A DNA stretch of 24,809 bases from Bacteroidales bacterium UBA1182 (lineage in GTDB: Bacteria; Bacteroidota; Bacteroidia; Bacteroidales; Bacteroidaceae), in the NCBI GenBank assembly GCA_002310015.1, contig DBYQ01000069.1:10315-35123 (forward strand), given 5' to 3'. The first letter of the stretch is position 1. Every line of letters starts with the position of its first letter. The position numbers were made by a program, and so were the translations under genes. The notes under the pieces were generated by a model that did not search any database, was not told the origin of the DNA, and saw only the letters and a program-made list of their open reading frames with translations. Shown piece after piece: positions 21,692-24,809 of the stretch.

Positions 21692-24517
21692 GTGGAGAGC
21701 GACAATAATTCAATAAGGGTTAAGGGTGCCAGAGTTAACAACCTGAAGAACATTTCGGTTGATATTCCGCGCGATACCTTTACCGTCATAACGGGTCTTT
21801 CAGGATCAGGCAAGTCATCACTGGCCTTTGATACGCTGTATGCTGAGGGCCAGCGCCGTTATGTGGAGTCACTCTCATCATACGCGCGCCAGTTCCTGGG
21901 CCGCATGAAGAAGCCAGAATGTGATTTCATTGAGGGTCTGCCGCCCACCATTGCCATTGAGCAGCGTGCCGGCAACCGCAATCCACGCTCCACCGTAGGC
22001 ACCCAGACTGAGATATATGAGTACCTCAAGCTGCTGTTTGCACGCATCGGACGTACCATATCGCCCGTAAGCGGCAAGGAGGTGCGCAAGCACAGCGTTG
22101 ATGATGTGGTGGCGTTCGTGCTTAAGCAGCCCAAGGGCATCAGGTTCACCGTGCTGGCTCCCCTGCCCATTCGCGGCGGACGCAACCTGGAGGAACAGTT
22201 GCGCACATCGCTTAAGGAGGGCTTTACGCGCATTGAGCATAAGGCTGAGATGATACGCATAGAGGATCTGCTCAATGATACCGGGCGCCTCAAGGAACTC
22301 TCATCACGCACCAAGGAGATTTTCCTGCTGATAGACCGCCTCACTACCGATGACTCCAAGGAGACGCTGAGCCGCCTGACCGATTCAGTTGAAACAGCCT
22401 TCTATGAGGGCTCCGGCCAGTGCATGCTCCGTTTCTATGATACTCCCGATACCACCCTACATAATTTCAGCAACCGTTTTGAGGCCGATGGCATCCAGTT
22501 TGAGGAGCCCACTGAGAACCTATTCTCATTCAACTCGCCCGTAGGCGCATGCCCCAAGTGTGAGGGATTCGGACGGATTATCGGTATTGATGAATCACTG
22601 GTTATTCCCAACCGTGCGCTGAGCGTTTATGACGGCGCAGTGGTATGTTGGCGCGGTGACAAGATGGTGGAATGGAAGGATGATTTCATACTGCACGCAC
22701 AGGAGCACAACTTCCCCATATTCACCCCCTACTACCAGCTTACCCAGGAGCAGAAAGACTACCTGTGGCACGGAAGCGGCCGCGGCAAGGATGAGCGCGG
22801 ATGGGATGAGACATGTATAGACACATTCTTTGATATGGTGGCCAAGAACCAATACAAGATCCAGTACCGCGTCATGCTGGCCCGTTACCGCGGCAAGACC
22901 GTCTGCCCGGATTGTCACGGAATGCGTCTAAGGAAAGAGGCAGGCTATGTTCGCATAAACGGCACCTCAATCAATGACCTGGTTGAACTGCCCATATCGG
23001 AACTCAAGAAGTTCTTTGACAACCTTAAACTGACTGAGCATGAGGCAAAGACTGCCAAACGCTTGCTCATAGAGATAAACAGCCGCATCCAGTTCATGCT
23101 CGATGTAGGTCTGGACTACCTGACTCTAAACCGCGCCAGCGCCACATTATCGGGCGGTGAGAGCCAGCGCATCAACCTGGTGACATCACTGGGCAGCAGC
23201 CTGATGGGTTCACTCTACGTGCTTGACGAGCCCAGCATCGGACTGCACAGCCGTGATACGGAGAAGTTGATCAAGGTGCTGCGCCAGCTACAGCAGATAG
23301 GCAACACCGTTGTTGTGGTGGAGCATGATGAGGAGATCATACGTGCATCGGACTATATAATAGATGTAGGGCCTGAGGCCGGCCGTCACGGCGGTGAGAT
23401 AATCTACCAGGGCCCCACCAACCAGCTTGAAAGCAACACTGACAGTTGGACCGTGAAGTACCTGACGGGGGCCGAGAGCATCCCAGTGCCGATGTCACGC
23501 CGCCCGTGGAACAACTACATACTCGTTAAAGGCGCCCGCCAGAACAATCTGGACGGCATTGACGTCAAGTTCCCGCTCAATGTTATGACCGTTGTTACCG
23601 GCGTGAGCGGATCAGGCAAGAGTACCCTGGTGCGTGATGTATTGTATCGGCACCTCAAGAACATATACAGCGAATCATCGGAGCGTCCGGGCGAGTGCCT
23701 GGGTCTGGAGGGCGATATGTCAATGGTCAAATCTGTGGAGTTCGTTGACCAGGACCCCATTGGCAAAACCACACGCTCCAACCCCGTGACCTACGTCAAG
23801 GCGTATGATGAGATACGCAAGCTCTACGCTGACCAGCCGCTTTCACACCAGATGGGCTACAGGCCCACACATTTCTCATTCAACTCTGAGGGCGGACGCT
23901 GCGAGGAGTGCAAGGGCGAGGGTGTTGTTACCGTTTCCATGCAGTTCATGTCTGACCTTCAGATGGTTTGCGAGAGCTGCCACGGACGCCGTTTCAAGAA
24001 TGACGTGCTTGAAGTGACTTACAAGGGCAAGAACATCTGGGATATACTGGAGATGACCGTAAACCAGGCTGTAGAGTTCTTCTCTTCCGATGATCCTGCC
24101 GAGCGCCGCATAGTAAAGAAACTGGAACCGCTGCGCCAGGTTGGACTGGGTTATGTCAAACTGGGACAGTCATCATCAACCCTGTCCGGCGGTGAGAGCC
24201 AGCGCGTGAAACTGGCCTATTTCCTTAGTCTTGAAAAGGCTGAGCCTACCATATTCATATTTGATGAACCTACCACAGGCTTGCACTTCCATGATATCCG
24301 CAAGCTGCTCGATGCTTTTGATGCGCTTATCCGCCGCGGCCACACCGTAATAATCATAGAGCACAACATGGACGTGATAAAATGTGCAGACCATGTAATT
24401 GACCTCGGGCCCGAGGGCGGAGAGCGCGGAGGCCACCTTGTAGTTTGCGGTACCCCCGAGCAGGTTGCCGCCTGCCCCACCTCCTACACCGGCCGCTTTC
24501 TCAAAGACAAACTCTAA
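21692..24517 (+). CDS. uvrA: excinuclease ABC subunit A
   Basis: Damage-recognition ATPase of nucleotide excision repair, 941 residues, full length. It has two ABC modules: Walker A GLSGSGKS (35-42) and GVSGSGKS (about 636-643), each with an LSGGESQR signature and a DEPSIGLH or DEPTTGLH Walker B. Zinc-finger cysteines are visible as CPKCEGFG (about 288), CPDCHG (about 405), CEECKGEG (about 737) and CESCHGRR (about 760). The start is GTG at 21692: an in-frame TAG lies 9 bp upstream and no ATG exists before the first conserved residues (IRVKGARVNNLKN). Its TAA overlaps the first bases of the terminator palindrome. It is transcribed divergently from the TlpA operon. Confidence 0.97.
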   Translation: MESDNNSIRVKGARVNNLKNISVDIPRDTFTVITGLSGSGKSSLAFDTLYAEGQRRYVESLSSYARQFLGRMKKPECDFIEGLPPTIAIEQRAGNRNPRSTVGTQTEIYEYLKLLFARIGRTISPVSGKEVRKHSVDDVVAFVLKQPKGIRFTVLAPLPIRGGRNLEEQLRTSLKEGFTRIEHKAEMIRIEDLLNDTGRLKELSSRTKEIFLLIDRLTTDDSKETLSRLTDSVETAFYEGSGQCMLRFYDTPDTTLHNFSNRFEADGIQFEEPTENLFSFNSPVGACPKCEGFGRIIGIDESLVIPNRALSVYDGAVVCWRGDKMVEWKDDFILHAQEHNFPIFTPYYQLTQEQKDYLWHGSGRGKDERGWDETCIDTFFDMVAKNQYKIQYRVMLARYRGKTVCPDCHGMRLRKEAGYVRINGTSINDLVELPISELKKFFDNLKLTEHEAKTAKRLLIEINSRIQFMLDVGLDYLTLNRASATLSGGESQRINLVTSLGSSLMGSLYVLDEPSIGLHSRDTEKLIKVLRQLQQIGNTVVVVEHDEEIIRASDYIIDVGPEAGRHGGEIIYQGPTNQLESNTDSWTVKYLTGAESIPVPMSRRPWNNYILVKGARQNNLDGIDVKFPLNVMTVVTGVSGSGKSTLVRDVLYRHLKNIYSESSERPGECLGLEGDMSMVKSVEFVDQDPIGKTTRSNPVTYVKAYDEIRKLYADQPLSHQMGYRPTHFSFNSEGGRCEECKGEGVVTVSMQFMSDLQMVCESCHGRRFKNDVLEVTYKGKNIWDILEMTVNQAVEFFSSDDPAERRIVKKLEPLRQVGLGYVKLGQSSSTLSGGESQRVKLAYFLSLEKAEPTIFIFDEPTTGLHFHDIRKLLDAFDALIRRGHTVIIIEHNMDVIKCADHVIDLGPEGGERGGHLVVCGTPEQVAACPTSYTGRFLKDKL

Positions 24518-24603
24518 AAAATGATACAATTGGGGTCAGGCCCCTTTTGTACTATTTTTGAAAATGATACAAAAGGGGCCTGACCCCAATTGTATCATTT
24601 TTT
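24516..24603. terminator. perfect 36-bp-arm palindrome, likely bidirectional terminator
   Basis: The arms 24516-24551 and 24568-24603 are exact reverse complements (36 of 36) around a 16-base loop. Each arm holds GGGGTCAGGCCCC or its complement and ends in an A- or T-run, so a transcript from either side would fold into a long stem followed by U. The uvrA TAA uses the first two bases of the left arm, and the TGA of the convergent reductase gene lies in the right arm. The GGGGTC..GGCCCC core resembles dispersed hairpin repeats seen in many bacteria; whether this one is repeated in the genome cannot be told. Confidence 0.85.
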
Positions 24604-24809
24604 GCGACTATGGAGGCCGCACTCGCGTTTGTCAGGGTTCTCCCACCACCAGCGGCCGGCGCGTATGTCCTCGCCGGGAGTAATGGCACGTGTGCAGGGC
24701 TGACACCCTATGCTGGGGTAGCCCTGCTCGTGCATCTTATTGTAAGGCACATTGTTGGATTGAACGTAATCTATCACATCGGCCTCACTCCACAGCATGA
24801 GCGGATTGA
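24595..24809 (-). CDS. cysH: APS/PAPS reductase, C-terminal part (5' end outside window)
   Basis: The frame is open to the window edge and about 70 C-terminal residues are present. NPLMLWSEADVIDYV, GYPSIGCQPCTRAITPGED, RAGRWWWENPDKRECGLH are typical of the CysH family, which reduces activated sulphate to sulphite in assimilation. The CxxC in GCQPC is one half of the Cys set that binds a 4Fe-4S cluster in APS-using enzymes, and Cys in ECGLH is the redox residue; together they favour an APS reductase. The first CC pair would lie outside the window. Its stop codon lies within the palindrome shared with uvrA. Confidence 0.93.
   Translation of the reverse strand, partial: NPLMLWSEADVIDYVQSNNVPYNKMHEQGYPSIGCQPCTRAITPGEDIRAGRWWWENPDKRECGLHSRKK

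Overview
The window looks like chromosome of a gut-type Bacteroidales bacterium. Several genes are preceded by the Bacteroidetes promoter -7 box TAnnTTTG and Shine-Dalgarno sequences are mostly weak. The gene content fits the same group: a GH51/GH43 arabinan-degradation pair, a fused purL-purQ enzyme, split half-size CHR transporters, TlpA lipoproteins and a short sigma factor of the Bacteroidetes RpoD type. No genus is assigned. No tRNA, rRNA or CRISPR array was seen.

Layout. 1-2222 (+): the end of a GH51 arabinofuranosidase and a GH43 endo-arabinanase. 2206-7742 (-): a tight operon purL, chrA half 1, chrA half 2, tcdA; tcdA carries an in-frame amber codon. 7743-9344 (-): an A+T-richer Fic / MNT nucleotidyltransferase operon that ends in the C-terminal remnant of a HEPN gene. 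9396-9473: scar of an IS3-type transposase. 9552-12748 (+): a three-gene operon of WYL regulator, PD-(D/E)XK-like protein and beta-CASP metallo-beta-lactamase nuclease, closed by a strong intrinsic terminator. 12933-15711 (+): four compact genes that read as partial or paralogous copies of core machinery: a DnaE palm fragment, an RpoD-like sigma factor, a second reduced DnaE palm/fingers protein, and an FtsZ C-terminal domain without its GTPase domain. A single-HKD PLD protein follows. 16231-17081 (-): an Asp-box-like repeat protein and a GNAT acetyltransferase. 17148-19048 (+): DEDDh exonuclease, APH-type phosphotransferase and an FMN split-barrel lipoprotein. 19038-21585 (-): operon of a TlpA-like lipoprotein, a small membrane protein and an ABC ATPase. 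21692-24517 (+): uvrA. 24516-24603: a perfect 36-bp-arm palindrome in which both uvrA and the convergent partial APS/PAPS reductase gene (to the window end) stop.

Most interesting. (i) The 12933-15711 cluster, where fragments of replicative polymerase and division protein sit around a complete primary-type sigma factor. I know of no described system with this composition; decoy, poison or regulatory roles are all possible. (ii) The WYL / nuclease / beta-CASP operon next to Fic and MNT/HEPN genes, which resembles a defence island. Family calls come from motif recognition by eye; no database search or base-composition calculation was run.
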